64,000 bases of DNA from NCBI GenBank assembly GCA_021838785.1, contig JAKCCV010000017.1:19431-83430 (forward strand), written 5' to 3'. Below, piece after piece: positions 1-8,780 of this stretch. The notes below the pieces were generated by a model. It had not been told where the DNA came from. It saw nothing but the letters and a program-made list of their open reading frames with translations, and ran no database searches. The DNA is from Acidobacteriota bacterium (GTDB lineage Bacteria; Acidobacteriota; Terriglobia; UBA7540). The translations under genes were made by a program, and so were the position numbers. The first letter of the stretch is position 1. Every line of letters starts with the position of its first letter.

Positions 1-738
1 GGTTTCCTCCAGAATGCTTTGCATCTGGAGGTCGCGCAGGTCATCCACCATGTCCTCAACGCTGAAGTGGTCGGCGCGCACGGCGGGAGGCAACATCAAA
101 TCCCAATCGCCTTCAGGGTTCTTGACCAGCGTGTAGCGGTTCCTTCCCCAGCTCACCTGGATTTTTTGGAGCTGGTCCACGTTGAGCGTGACGGCGCGTT
201 TGTCGCGCAAATCGAAGAGACTTTTTTCCAGGGAAGCCTTCATGTAGCTGGCCAAGGTCAACACGGCGGGTTGGCCGGCCACTTGGGCGTAAAGGCCATT
301 GTCGGTGGGGGTCGCGTCGCCGAGCAGAAGGGTGAACTCGCGGGGCTTCCCTTGGGTCGTGACGGTGATGGTTTCCTGCGGCGGGTTCAGCCCGTAATCG
401 GCGAGATGGGCGGGATGAGGATTCGCGATTTCGTGAATGGTGGCCTCGGCGAGGCTGTTCAAAAAGCCCTGGACGGCGGTGGAGTCGGCGGGCAAGGGCT
501 GGGGTTTGACGATTTGCCAAGCTCCTTTTTGAAGGACGCAGGTGACGGGCTGGCCGGTGCGGGGAGTGAGGGTGAAGGCTTCGATCTCCTTCTTCGGCAG
601 CGGGAAGACCTTCTTGCGGTGCTGGACGGAGGATTGGGCGGCTTCTTTTTTGAGGCGGCGATTCCAATAGACGCTGCCTCCCCACAAGGCCGCCAGCACT
701 GCCAGGGCGAGCAGGGTCTTAAAATACGTTGTCTTCAT
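1..738 (-). CDS. DUF4340 domain-containing protein (3' end outside window)
   Basis: This minus-strand frame starts at ATG 738 and stays open to position 1, so only the first 246 residues are seen. It opens with a short basic stretch and one hydrophobic helix (about residues 5-22), then a soluble region in which I recognise the DUF4340 pattern: LNPPQETITV, then LLGDATP, then VAGQPAV followed by a FDLRDKR segment. It lies 6 nt after the GldG-like gene, and DUF4340 proteins commonly follow GldG-type genes, so it is probably the last member of this ABC operon. Its role in the family is unknown; a periplasmic accessory of the exporter is an inference. Confidence 0.8.
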   Translation of the reverse strand, partial: MKTTYFKTLLALAVLAALWGGSVYWNRRLKKEAAQSSVQHRKKVFPLPKKEIEAFTLTPRTGQPVTCVLQKGAWQIVKPQPLPADSTAVQGFLNSLAEATIHEIANPHPAHLADYGLNPPQETITVTTQGKPREFTLLLGDATPTDNGLYAQVAGQPAVLTLASYMKASLEKSLFDLRDKRAVTLNVDQLQKIQVSWGRNRYTLVKNPEGDWDLMLPPAVRADHFSVEDMVDDLRDLQMQSILEET

Positions 739-744
739 CTTGCT

Positions 745-2124
745 TCACCTTCGTTGCCACCAAACGCCGCCGCCGATAATCAGGATAGCCAGCGGCAGGC
801 CAATGACTCCCAGGTAAAGAAGCTCGGCCATTTGGCGGTCGTTCATGGTGAGGTGTTGTTGGAGCGGCGGCTTGGGGCGGATAGAAATCAAGTTCTCCTC
901 GGAAGTCAGCCAGTTGACGGTATTCATCAGCAGGTCTCGGTTTCCTTGAAACCCGAAATAAGCGTTGGCGGCGACTTGCGACGTGCCAAACACCACAAAG
1001 CGGCCTGCTTTCTTGTTGCCGCTGCCGGGAGACAGCCGGCCTTCCACGGCCACGTTCAGCGGCCCTTTAATGTCCTTGCCGGGCCGGTAAGACACTTGGC
1101 GGATGTTGGGAGTAAATCCGACGTACCCGAAGCTATCCGCCGAGGTTTTGGCCAAAGATTCATCGGTTACGGACAAATTGGAGTTGTTGGAAATGTCGAG
1201 CGAACAGGTGAGCGGGAACAACGTGGCCGTGCGCCTCAACGGTTGTACGATGGAGCTCGATCCATAACTCAAAATCAGCGGCATGTCGGGCGTGGTTTGG
1301 AAGAGTTGAGCCACCGGATTAAGGTCAATGACGAGATCATCCTGCACCTTCACGCCCCAGCCTGCCAAAAGCTTATCGAGATTGGGCAAAGGCGTGCCCG
1401 CGTCCAGCATCACCAGCAAGCGTCCCCCGTTCTCGACGTATTTCTGGATGGTCGCAATTTCCGGCGGCAAGTAATCGTGCTGCGGTCCGGCGATGGCGAC
1501 CATGCTGCACGTGGAAGGAATCTCGTTCTTCTGCATTAGGACCAACGACGTCACTCGGTAACTTTCATCGTTCAAAGATTTCTTCCACTGGCTGTACCCG
1601 TCCTGGCCGGTGCTGTTGAGGCTTGGCTCGCCGTGCCCCTGAATAAAGCAGACATTTCTCTCCCCCATCAACACATGGATCAGCGCATTCGTCACGCCGG
1701 CTTCCGTGGCGCTGGCGGCTTTGAAATGGCGATTTCCGGCCTGCGCTACAATCGTTCCGTAACTTCGGACATCGAACTCTCGCGCCAAGGCCGGCTGCCG
1801 ATTCGGGTCCACGTAATCCACCTTGACGTGGTCGGAGGCGGCTTGATATTCCCCCAGCAGGTCCCGGCGGGCCGCGAACATGTTTTTTTGATCGAAGACG
1901 TAAATCGTGACGTTGCGCTTCAAGCTCCTCAGCAGCTTCATGCTCTGGGGAGAAAGGGTGAATTCTTTGTTGGGCGTCAAGTCCCAGCGGTGGTCGTGCT
2001 GGCGCACAAACCAGTTGACGACCCCGATGATGCCCAAGATGATCGCCGTATAAAGAATGAAATTGGCGCCTTCGAGCACGCGACTCCAGCCGAACCGTGG
2101 GCGATGCTTTTTCCCTTCTGCCAT
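745..2124 (-). CDS. GldG-like ABC transporter auxiliary protein
   Basis: This 459-residue protein has an N-terminal membrane helix (about 18-41), a large extracytoplasmic domain and a C-terminal helix just before a WWQRR end. That is the architecture of GldG/ABC_transp_aux proteins. The central part carries family-like segments such as NVCFIQGHGEPS and GGRLLVMLDAGTPLPNL. The start overlaps the permease stop (TGATG), which implies translational coupling. In Bacteroidetes GldG works with GldA and GldF; outside that phylum the substrate is not known. Here it probably forms the extracytoplasmic part of an exporter with the two genes before it. No gliding genes are nearby, so a gliding role should not be assumed. 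Confidence 0.85.
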   Translation of the reverse strand: MAEGKKHRPRFGWSRVLEGANFILYTAIILGIIGVVNWFVRQHDHRWDLTPNKEFTLSPQSMKLLRSLKRNVTIYVFDQKNMFAARRDLLGEYQAASDHVKVDYVDPNRQPALAREFDVRSYGTIVAQAGNRHFKAASATEAGVTNALIHVLMGERNVCFIQGHGEPSLNSTGQDGYSQWKKSLNDESYRVTSLVLMQKNEIPSTCSMVAIAGPQHDYLPPEIATIQKYVENGGRLLVMLDAGTPLPNLDKLLAGWGVKVQDDLVIDLNPVAQLFQTTPDMPLILSYGSSSIVQPLRRTATLFPLTCSLDISNNSNLSVTDESLAKTSADSFGYVGFTPNIRQVSYRPGKDIKGPLNVAVEGRLSPGSGNKKAGRFVVFGTSQVAANAYFGFQGNRDLLMNTVNWLTSEENLISIRPKPPLQQHLTMNDRQMAELLYLGVIGLPLAILIIGGGVWWQRR

Positions 2125-2900
2125 CAGGCCCTCCCTTTCAGCGCCTCAACGGAGCGAGCCGTCAAAAACAAGCCGAGGACGATGACCGAGACGTAATACA
2201 CCACGTCGCTCAAATCAATGACCCCTTTGGCAAAGTTATCAAAATGCGTGGTCGCGCCGATATACGCCAGAACCCTTCCCACCGTGCTGAAGGAATAGGT
2301 GGAGACCCAATCCAGCACATAAAGCAGAAGCAGCACGGCAAAAGAGACGCCGGCGGCGATAATTTGATTTTTGGTGAAGGTCGAAATCCACATCCCGAGG
2401 GACATCAGCGCCCCGCCAAAAAGAAAATAACCGAGCGCGGTGGCCAGCAGCGGCTTGAAGCTCGGATTGCCGTAGATAAATAGCGTGCCAATGTAGAGAA
2501 AGGTCAGCAGCACCAAAATCGCAAACAGCGCCATCGCGCCCAGGTACTTTCCGATAATAATCTGCCCGTCGGTAACCGGTGAGGTCACCAGCAGCTCCAT
2601 CGTGCCGGCGCGCTTCTCCTCCGCGTAAAGGCGCATGGTGATGAGAGGAATCAGCAGCAGAAGAATGACGCTCAGCACCCCTTCGAACAAGGGTCGAATA
2701 ATATATTGATTCAGATTCATGGGCGGCGCGCCCATGCCTCCCATCGCCGCCATGCGGAAGCTTTCCATCTGGTAGGTGGCAACGAAGCTGTAAAAAAAGA
2801 AGCCGCAAAGCACCGTATAAAAGGCCATCACCAAATAGGCAATGGGCGAATGAAAATAGGCCCGCACTTCCTTGCCCGCGATGGCCAATGTGTTTCTCAT
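2124..2900 (-). CDS. ABC-2 type transporter permease (GldF-like)
   Basis: This 258-residue inner-membrane protein shows about six hydrophobic segments. It begins with a cytoplasmic MRNTLAIAGKEVRAYF stretch, typical of ABC-2 permeases, where an amphipathic helix precedes the first membrane span. The motif MRLYAEEKRAGTMELLVTSP after the second span is the conserved family signature (E-E-K-x-x-G-T-x-E-L-L). It follows the ATPase gene by 52 nt and is fused end-to-start with the GldG-like gene. It should form the channel of the exporter. The transported substrate cannot be read from the sequence. Confidence 0.9.
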   Translation of the reverse strand: MRNTLAIAGKEVRAYFHSPIAYLVMAFYTVLCGFFFYSFVATYQMESFRMAAMGGMGAPPMNLNQYIIRPLFEGVLSVILLLLIPLITMRLYAEEKRAGTMELLVTSPVTDGQIIIGKYLGAMALFAILVLLTFLYIGTLFIYGNPSFKPLLATALGYFLFGGALMSLGMWISTFTKNQIIAAGVSFAVLLLLYVLDWVSTYSFSTVGRVLAYIGATTHFDNFAKGVIDLSDVVYYVSVIVLGLFLTARSVEALKGRA

Positions 2901-2952
2901 AAACTTTCCTCCTTTCTCGCCGCCGTCCGGGGCGGCCGCGAGGGACCGCCAA

Positions 2953-3927
2953 TCAGGAGACGGGGGGCACGGGATTCGCCGCCGCTTCCTCGCCCAAATC
3001 TTTGGTGGTCAGCTTCAGGAAGATATCTTCCAGGCTCAGGCCGCTGGTTTTCAGCTCCAACAGCTTCCATCCCGATTCGACCACGGCGCGCGCCAGTTCG
3101 GCCCGCACGTCTTGCCCCTTCTCCGCGTGAACTTCAAAGGTGACGCGGGTATCGGCCGCCTCGCGGGGTTCCACCAAGTTCACCCCGCTCACCCGCTGCA
3201 AGCGATCCATGATTTCCGGCGCCGGCCCCTCCGCCGTAACCAACACCGTTTCGTAACCCTGCAATCTTCGGGTCAATTCCTCCGGCGTCCCTTCCGCCAC
3301 CACTTGGCCTTGATTGATGACGAGGACGCGCTGGCAGGTCTTCGAGACTTCCGGCAGAATATGCGTGCTCAAGATAATCGTGTGCCGGCCGGCGAGGCCG
3401 CGAATCAGGTCGCGCGTCTCGATGATTTGCTTGGGATCGAGGCCCGCCGTCGGCTCGTCGAGCACCAAAACGTCCGGGTCGTGAATCAGCGCCTGCGCCA
3501 GCCCCACCCGCTGGCGATAACCTTTGGAGAGTTTGCCAATTTGCTTTTTTTGGACGTCGGCGACCGAGCATTTTTCCGCCACTTCATCCACGCGCCGCTT
3601 GATGTCGTTGCGAGGCACCCCCTTGATCCGCGCCACAAAGGTCAGGTATTCTCGAACTCTCATGTCGGGATAGACGGGAGGGTTTTCAGGAAGGTAGCCC
3701 AAGTGCCGCTTGGCTTCGAGAGGCTTTTCCACCACGTCCACGCCCGCCACGCGAACCCTTCCCGCCGTGGGCGTCAGAAAACCCGTGATGACGCGCATCG
3801 TCGTCGTCTTGCCGGCGCCGTTCGGACCGAGGAAACCCAGAATTTCACCGCGCTGAACTTGGAAGCTAATATCCGAAACGGCGACCGCAGGGCCGTAACG
3901 TTTGGTGAGTCCTTCAACTTCAATCAT
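2953..3927 (-). CDS. ABC transporter ATP-binding protein
   Basis: The nucleotide-binding subunit of the GldF/GldG-type exporter. Visible motifs are Walker A (GPNGAGKTT), the signature LSKGYRQRVGLAQAL, Walker B with VLVLDEPTAGLD, and the switch histidine in ILSTHILPEV. A C-terminal 80-residue extension is usual for ABC-2 ATPases of the CcmA/NodI group. I place the start at ATG 3927 (protein begins MIEVEGLTKRYG) because an AAGGAAG ribosome site lies about 8 nt upstream; a longer frame reaching 3993 adds residues with no family match. It heads the operon that runs down to position 1. Confidence 0.92.
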   Translation of the reverse strand: MIEVEGLTKRYGPAVAVSDISFQVQRGEILGFLGPNGAGKTTTMRVITGFLTPTAGRVRVAGVDVVEKPLEAKRHLGYLPENPPVYPDMRVREYLTFVARIKGVPRNDIKRRVDEVAEKCSVADVQKKQIGKLSKGYRQRVGLAQALIHDPDVLVLDEPTAGLDPKQIIETRDLIRGLAGRHTIILSTHILPEVSKTCQRVLVINQGQVVAEGTPEELTRRLQGYETVLVTAEGPAPEIMDRLQRVSGVNLVEPREAADTRVTFEVHAEKGQDVRAELARAVVESGWKLLELKTSGLSLEDIFLKLTTKDLGEEAAANPVPPVS

Positions 3928-4237
3928 GAGTGAGTCTTCCTTGCCGAAGTTTGAACCTGGAGTTTCAGCCCGCCTGAGGTGCCGGCAAACCAAAGGTCCA
4001 GAAGCAAATAAAATTGATTACCAGAAACTCGCTAAGGTTGCCAGAGAAATCTGCAAGGTACAAACGAGCCGGCGTGCCGAGCGGCCGGCGAGAGGGAGTA
4101 AAAATGTCTCGGCCAACCCGCATCCGCCATGCTGCCGGAGCGCCACCGGCACGGCTGGCGCGGCTGAAGGCGGCGTAAAGCACCGGCTTGAGACGGATGT
4201 TTGACAAGTTGCCCAGGATTACTCTTTGGAGGCCAAC
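3928..4237. other. Intergenic region between divergent genes
   Basis: This 310-nt stretch separates the divergent ABC operon and the SDR gene, so both promoters should lie here. A TTGACA hexamer stands at 4201-4206, but I see no good -10 element at the right distance. I find no convincing gene or RNA. The short frames that cross it lack ribosome sites and family-like sequence. Confidence 0.5.
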
Positions 4238-4993
4238 ATGGTACTCAAGGGACAGATCGCGGTGGTTACCGGCGCATCGAGCGGCATTGGGAGCGCCTGC
4301 GCCAAAGCTCTGGCTCGCGCGGGAGCTCGAGTGGCGGTGAACTATTGCAAGCATCAGGCGGGCGCGGAAACAACCGCCGCCTCAATTCGAGAAGCGGGCG
4401 GCGAGGCCCTCGTCGTCCGCGCCGACGTCACCCACGCCGCGGAGGTCGAAGCGATGATGCAAGAAGTTCGACGCGGGTGGGGCCGCATTGATATTTTGGT
4501 GAACAACGCTGGAGACCTCTTGTCCCGCCGCACGCTTGCCGATATGACGGAAGAATATTGGGATCAGGTGATGGCCTTGAACCTGAAAAGCGCCTTCCTC
4601 TGCGTCAAAGCGGTGTGGCAGGATATGGCCGCGCACAAAAGCGGATGTATCATCAATATGACTTCCATCGCCGCGCGCAACGGTGGCGGCCTCGGCGCCG
4701 CCGCTTACGCCGCGGCGAAAGGCGGATTGCTCACCTATACGAAGGGCTTGGCCAAGGAGCTCGCGCCCTACAACATTCGCGTCAACGGCGTCGCGCCGGG
4801 CGTCATCCAAACTCCCTATCACGAACGCTACTCGCCGCCCGAAGTTTTCCAAAAATTCATCGCCTCAACGCCGCTCGGCCGGCCCGGCACTTCGGAAGAG
4901 GTCGCCGAGGTCGTCGTGTTCCTCGCCTCCCCCGCCGCCAGCTACATCACCGGCGAAACCATCGAGGTCAACGGCGGCATGTTGATGGATTGA
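4238..4993 (+). CDS. SDR family oxidoreductase (FabG-like)
   Basis: A 251-residue classical short-chain dehydrogenase/reductase. It has the dinucleotide-binding motif TGASSGIG near the N-terminus, NNAG in the fourth strand, the catalytic Ser in MTSIAAR, the YAAAK active-site pair, and the C-terminal ITGETIEVNGGM typical of FabG-like enzymes. The start at ATG 4238 is preceded by GGAGG with a 5-nt gap; an in-frame TTG at 4226 overlaps that ribosome site and is unlikely. It stands alone between the ABC operon and the complex III operon, so its substrate cannot be inferred. NADP(H)-dependent reduction of a carbonyl is the expected reaction. Confidence 0.9.
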   Translation: MVLKGQIAVVTGASSGIGSACAKALARAGARVAVNYCKHQAGAETTAASIREAGGEALVVRADVTHAAEVEAMMQEVRRGWGRIDILVNNAGDLLSRRTLADMTEEYWDQVMALNLKSAFLCVKAVWQDMAAHKSGCIINMTSIAARNGGGLGAAAYAAAKGGLLTYTKGLAKELAPYNIRVNGVAPGVIQTPYHERYSPPEVFQKFIASTPLGRPGTSEEVAEVVVFLASPAASYITGETIEVNGGMLMD

Positions 4994-5073
4994 GCGCGCT
5001 GAGAGCGGGGCGAGAATTCCGCCGACGGGTTGGACTGCGGTTGCTTCCGTGCGTTGGACGAAAATTTTTAGTG

Positions 5074-5103
5074 TTGACAAAATTCGCGGCGTCGTGGTTT
5101 ATT
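5074..5103 (+). promoter_or_regulatory. Probable sigma-70 promoter of the complex III operon
   Basis: A perfect -35 hexamer TTGACA (5074-5079) is followed 17-18 nt later by GTTTAT/TTTATT (5097-5103), a weak to fair -10. It is the only good promoter-like site between the SDR gene and the cytochrome gene, and it would give a leader of about 40 nt. The call rests on pattern matching alone. Confidence 0.4.
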
Positions 5104-5111
5104 TTACCTTT

Positions 5112-5131
5112 GTTCGGAACTGAGGCCGAAC
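5112..5131. repeat. Short inverted repeat in the leader of the complex III operon
   Basis: GTTCGG (5112-5117) and CCGAAC (5126-5131) form a perfect 6-bp inverted repeat with an 8-nt spacer. It falls just downstream of the proposed promoter and 20 nt before the first start codon. It could be an operator half-site pair or a leader hairpin, but a repeat this short can also occur by chance. Confidence 0.3.
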
Positions 5132-5150
5132 TGACGATGGTTAGAAACAG

Positions 5151-5762
5151 ATGGCAGCTTTCACAACACGGTGGCGCACGGCGCTGTGGGCGCTGGTTGT
5201 CGTTGGCCTCGGAACGAACCTTGCCTGCTCGATAAGGCCGCGGCACGATCCGGCTTCCCCAGCCTACAACACTTCTCCGGTTTTTACCCCGGCGCATCCG
5301 ACGCTGCTCAGCGCGATCCAGGATTACTTTGACATTGCTCCGGCGCCCGCCAAGCAGCCGATCGCGTTCACGCACAAGGTCCACTTGGCGCACGGAATGC
5401 AATGCACGGATTGTCACGCCGGCGTGGACCAAGGGCCGGACGCCAGCCTGCCGAGCGTCAAGCTCTGCATGGCCTGCCATCAGGTGATTGACACTAACAA
5501 TCCCCAAATCAAAAAGATTGCCGCCTATTATGCGAAAGGAGAAGACATTCCCTGGCAGCGCGTTTATTGGTTTTATCCCTCGGCGCACGTCTGGTTCTGG
5601 CACGCGCCGCACATTCAAGCCGGCATTAGCTGCGCCACTTGCCACGGCGATATGCGCCAGCAGACCGTGGCGGTGCGAAAAGTGAATTTGACGATGGGCT
5701 TCTGCCTGAATTGCCATCGCATGAAACACGCGCCGGTGGATTGCACCACCTGCCACTTCTAG
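5151..5762 (+). CDS. actA: Pentaheme cytochrome c, alternative complex III subunit ActA
   Basis: A 203-residue exported cytochrome with five CXXCH heme sites: CTDCH (85), CMACH (106), CATCH (161), CLNCH (185) and CTTCH (198). A hydrophobic N-terminal segment (about 10-24) serves as signal or anchor. The heme spacing and the KVHLAHGM segment before the first heme fit the cytochrome c7/ActA family. Known ActA subunits pass electrons from the quinol-oxidising part of the complex towards a mobile cytochrome. The gene opens the operon, 3 nt before the ActB1-like gene. The start has no obvious Shine-Dalgarno site; ATG 5151 is chosen because it just precedes the hydrophobic segment. Confidence 0.85.
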   Translation: MAAFTTRWRTALWALVVVGLGTNLACSIRPRHDPASPAYNTSPVFTPAHPTLLSAIQDYFDIAPAPAKQPIAFTHKVHLAHGMQCTDCHAGVDQGPDASLPSVKLCMACHQVIDTNNPQIKKIAAYYAKGEDIPWQRVYWFYPSAHVWFWHAPHIQAGISCATCHGDMRQQTVAVRKVNLTMGFCLNCHRMKHAPVDCTTCHF

Positions 5763-5765
5763 CTT

Positions 5766-8048
5766 ATGGAACGACGCGACTTCTTGAAAATTTCGGCCGT
5801 AAGCGGCGCCACCGCAGCACTGGATGCGTGTGGCAAGCCGGAACGTCAACTCGTCCGATTTATTCCGGAGACCGATTTGATTCCGGGCATCGCGGTTTGG
5901 CGACCGAGCGTTTGCGTGATGTGCCCGGCGGGCTGCGGCACCACGGTCCGCGTGATGGAAGGTGAAGCGGAAGTCACGCGCCACGGGCAGCTCGGGCTCA
6001 TCAAGATGGGCTTGGCGAAAAAGATTGAAGGGAATCCCGACCACCCGGTGAACCACGGCAAGCTCTGCCCGCGTGGACAATCGTCGCTTCAGGTGACTTA
6101 TCATCCCGACCGGATTCGGCATCCGCTCAAGCGAGTGGGCGCGCGGGGCGCGGGGGAGTTCCAAGAAGTGAGCTGGGAGGCGGGGATTCAGGAGTTGGTG
6201 ACGCGGCTCTCGGCCATGGATTCCGCGCCGGCAGGTCAGGGGCTGCTCATTGTGGCTCGGCCGGTGCGCGGCCAGCGGCGCGTGCTGCTGGAAAATTTTG
6301 CCAAGGCTTTGGGAGCGCCTCCGCCGATCTTCTACCAATTTTATGAGGACGCCCTGCTGCGTCGGGCCAACGCGCTCAGCTTTGGTCACGCCCAGCTTCC
6401 CACGTTTGACCTGGCACATTCCAATTATGTTCTGTGTTTTGGAGCGGATTTTCTGGGGACGTGGAACTCGCCGGTTGCCCAGAATGTGGCTTATGGCGAG
6501 ATGCGCCAGGGCCGTCCGAATGTCCGAGGCAGGCTGGTTCAAATTGAGCCGCGCATGTCCGCGACCGGCGCCAACGCCGACCAATGGATTGCCGCCCCGC
6601 CGGGAAGCGAGGGTCTGATCGCCCTGGCCCTCGCGCAGGTGATGCTGGCGGAGAACCTCCGACCCGCTTCCGCCGCCGGCCAAGCGGGCGCGCTGATTGA
6701 GGGATGGGCGACGGGATTGAAGGATGCGACGCCGGAAAAGGTGGAGCGGAAGACCGGCGTTCCCGCCGCAACCCTTCGCCGCCTGGCGCGCGAGTTGGCC
6801 GCCAACCCACCCGCGGTCGTCATCATCGGCGATGCGCCGCTCGCTCAAAGTAACGGCCTGTTCAATGCCCTGGCCGTCAATGCCCTTAACGCCTTGCTTG
6901 GGAGCGTGGAACAACCGGGCGGACTCACCTTCACGCCCGCGCCGCCAGGCATGGCGGCCGCGCAAGGCTTGCCCGCCCAACCTACGAGCGCCTATGCCAG
7001 TTTGAGGGCGCGGCTGGGTTTGTCCAAACCCGCGCCGCCGTCGCCGCCTCAGCTTTTGCTGCTCGATGGCGCGAACCCTGTTTATGCGTTGCCGGATGCC
7101 GGCGTGAAAGAGGCTATCGCCAAGATTCCGTTTATCGCGAGCTTCGGCAACTTTGTGGATGAAACCAGCGTTTTTGCCGACTTGATTCTGCCCGACCATA
7201 CGCCGCTCGAATCCTGGATGGACGACGTTCCTGAATCGGGGTCGCTGGAGGCTGTGGCGAGCCTCGCGCCGCCCACCATGAAGCCCTTGCACCATACGCG
7301 GGCCATGCCGGACGTCCTGCTGGAAGCGGCCCAGAAGCTGGGCGGCAGCGTCAGTAAGTCGCTGCCCTGGACGAGCTACGAAGAGATGCTGCGGTCGACC
7401 TATGCCCCGTTGCAAAAGGAAAAAGGTTCCATCCAAGCCTCGAGTACAGAGGAGTTTTGGTCGGCGGCGCGCAAACAGGGTGGATGGTGGAGTTCCGAAG
7501 TTGTGGCGCCGGGCCAACGACCTCCGACGGTGGGCGCAGCGGCTCGCGCCGTGCAAGAAGCGCAATTTGCTGGCAGCGCGGAGGAGTTTCCTTTCTTCTT
7601 CCTTCCTTATGAGTCGCAACAATTTTTGGACGGCGCACTCGCCAATTTGCCCTGGCTGCAGGAAATGCCGGAGGTGCTTTCCACGGTGATGTGGGGAAGC
7701 TGGGTGGAGATCAATCCCGCCACCGCCAGCCGATTGGGGATTGAGCAAGGGGATCTGGTGGAGGTCAGTTCGGCGCGCGGGTCGGTGAGGGCGCCGGCCT
7801 TAATCTTCCCCGGCATTGCTCCCGACATGGTAGCCATGCCCGCCGGCCAGGGACATGAGCAGTACACGCGCTATGCGACGGGTCGCGGCGCCAACCCGTT
7901 CAAGATTCTTGCTTCTGTGGTCGAGCCGGAGACGGGTTCGCTGGCGTGGGCGGCGACGCGGGTCAGGATTGCGCGCGTGGGCAAAGGCAAGCTGGCCTTG
8001 TTCGGGGGTAGCTTGCGCGAATGGCCCCGCGAGTTCGAAAAAAGGTAA
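5766..8048 (+). CDS. actB: Molybdopterin oxidoreductase-like subunit, ActB1 of alternative complex III
   Basis: A 760-residue protein with a Tat signal (RRDFLK, residues 3-8) followed by an ACGKPERQ segment typical of ActB N-termini. The body resembles the ActB1 half of fused ActB proteins: FGADFLGTWNSPV, the QIEPRMSATGANAD segment, and ADLILPDHTPLESW near the middle. The iron-sulfur half is a separate gene directly downstream, so ActB is split here. Unusually for an ActB1-like protein, the N-terminal four-cysteine motif of true molybdoenzymes (CVMCPAGC, then KLCPRG) is intact. No molybdenum-ligand residue is obvious at the expected place. A genuine molybdoenzyme of the polysulfide-reductase type is the alternative. 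Confidence 0.8.
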   Translation: MERRDFLKISAVSGATAALDACGKPERQLVRFIPETDLIPGIAVWRPSVCVMCPAGCGTTVRVMEGEAEVTRHGQLGLIKMGLAKKIEGNPDHPVNHGKLCPRGQSSLQVTYHPDRIRHPLKRVGARGAGEFQEVSWEAGIQELVTRLSAMDSAPAGQGLLIVARPVRGQRRVLLENFAKALGAPPPIFYQFYEDALLRRANALSFGHAQLPTFDLAHSNYVLCFGADFLGTWNSPVAQNVAYGEMRQGRPNVRGRLVQIEPRMSATGANADQWIAAPPGSEGLIALALAQVMLAENLRPASAAGQAGALIEGWATGLKDATPEKVERKTGVPAATLRRLARELAANPPAVVIIGDAPLAQSNGLFNALAVNALNALLGSVEQPGGLTFTPAPPGMAAAQGLPAQPTSAYASLRARLGLSKPAPPSPPQLLLLDGANPVYALPDAGVKEAIAKIPFIASFGNFVDETSVFADLILPDHTPLESWMDDVPESGSLEAVASLAPPTMKPLHHTRAMPDVLLEAAQKLGGSVSKSLPWTSYEEMLRSTYAPLQKEKGSIQASSTEEFWSAARKQGGWWSSEVVAPGQRPPTVGAAARAVQEAQFAGSAEEFPFFFLPYESQQFLDGALANLPWLQEMPEVLSTVMWGSWVEINPATASRLGIEQGDLVEVSSARGSVRAPALIFPGIAPDMVAMPAGQGHEQYTRYATGRGANPFKILASVVEPETGSLAWAATRVRIARVGKGKLALFGGSLREWPREFEKR

Positions 8049-8093
8049 GGGCGGAATCACGCCGGGATCGAGAAGAAAAACGGAGGTCGGAGC

Positions 8094-8780
8094 ATGGCAC
8101 GTCAGTGGGGCATGGTGGTTGACCTGGATCGTTGCACCGGCTGCGAGGCCTGCGTAGTCGCTTGTCACGCTGAGAACAACATCGCCACGGTCGGCGAGGA
8201 TCAGGCGGCGCGCGGGCGCGCCATGCACTGGATGCGCGTGGAACGATACTGGGAGGGCAATTTCCCCAATGTGCGGGTGACGTATCGTCCCGTCTTCTGC
8301 CAGCAGTGCGGCGACGCGCCGTGCGAATCCGTCTGCCCCACCTACGCCAGTTACCACAACCCGGAAGGGTTGAATGCCCAAATTTACAATCGGTGCATCG
8401 GCACGCGGTATTGCGGCAATGCTTGCCCCTACAATGTGCGCTTCTTCAATTTTTACAATCCGGTGTGGGACAAGCCTCTCAATCTCCAACTCAACCCGGA
8501 CGTTTCCGTGCGGTCGGTGGGGATTATGGAGAAATGCACGTTTTGCATTCAGCGGATCAAGGTGGCGGAATTCCGCGCGCAGGCCGAGAAGCGGCCGCTC
8601 AAGGATGAGGAGTTCAATCCGGCGTGTGTCCAATCTTGCCCGCCCAAAGCGATGGTGTTCGGGGACTTGGACGACCCCACGAGCGAGGTCTCGCGCTTGG
8701 CGCAGTCCAACCGCTCTACGCGGCTGCTGGAAGAAGTTGGAACGTTGCCGAACGTGATTTATCTGAGGAGCGTGTCTTAA
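8094..8780 (+). CDS. Four-cluster ferredoxin subunit, ActB2 of alternative complex III
   Basis: A 228-residue extracytoplasmic-type iron-sulfur protein of the PsrB/NrfC/ActB2 family. Four cysteine groups are visible: CTGCEACVVAC, CQQCGDAPCESVCP, CIGTRYCGNACP and CTFCIQRI paired with CVQSCP. In the third group Thr replaces the second Cys, which predicts one 3Fe-4S and three 4Fe-4S clusters, as described for ActB of alternative complex III. It carries no export signal of its own and presumably leaves the cell bound to the Tat-signal partner. It sits 45 nt after that gene and abuts the NrfD-like gene. It relays electrons between quinol site and cytochromes. Confidence 0.88.
   Translation: MARQWGMVVDLDRCTGCEACVVACHAENNIATVGEDQAARGRAMHWMRVERYWEGNFPNVRVTYRPVFCQQCGDAPCESVCPTYASYHNPEGLNAQIYNRCIGTRYCGNACPYNVRFFNFYNPVWDKPLNLQLNPDVSVRSVGIMEKCTFCIQRIKVAEFRAQAEKRPLKDEEFNPACVQSCPPKAMVFGDLDDPTSEVSRLAQSNRSTRLLEEVGTLPNVIYLRSVS

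Noticed and set aside
745..3927. A gliding-motility Gld system
   Set aside because: Only the GldA/F/G-like exporter parts are present. Such ABC operons with DUF4340 are widespread in non-gliding bacteria.
4968..7748. A 926-codon open frame on the minus strand opposite actA and actB
   Set aside because: It is antisense to genes with clear heme and Tat motifs. The translation is rich in R, G and H as expected from GC-rich antisense frames, and it has no family-like segment.
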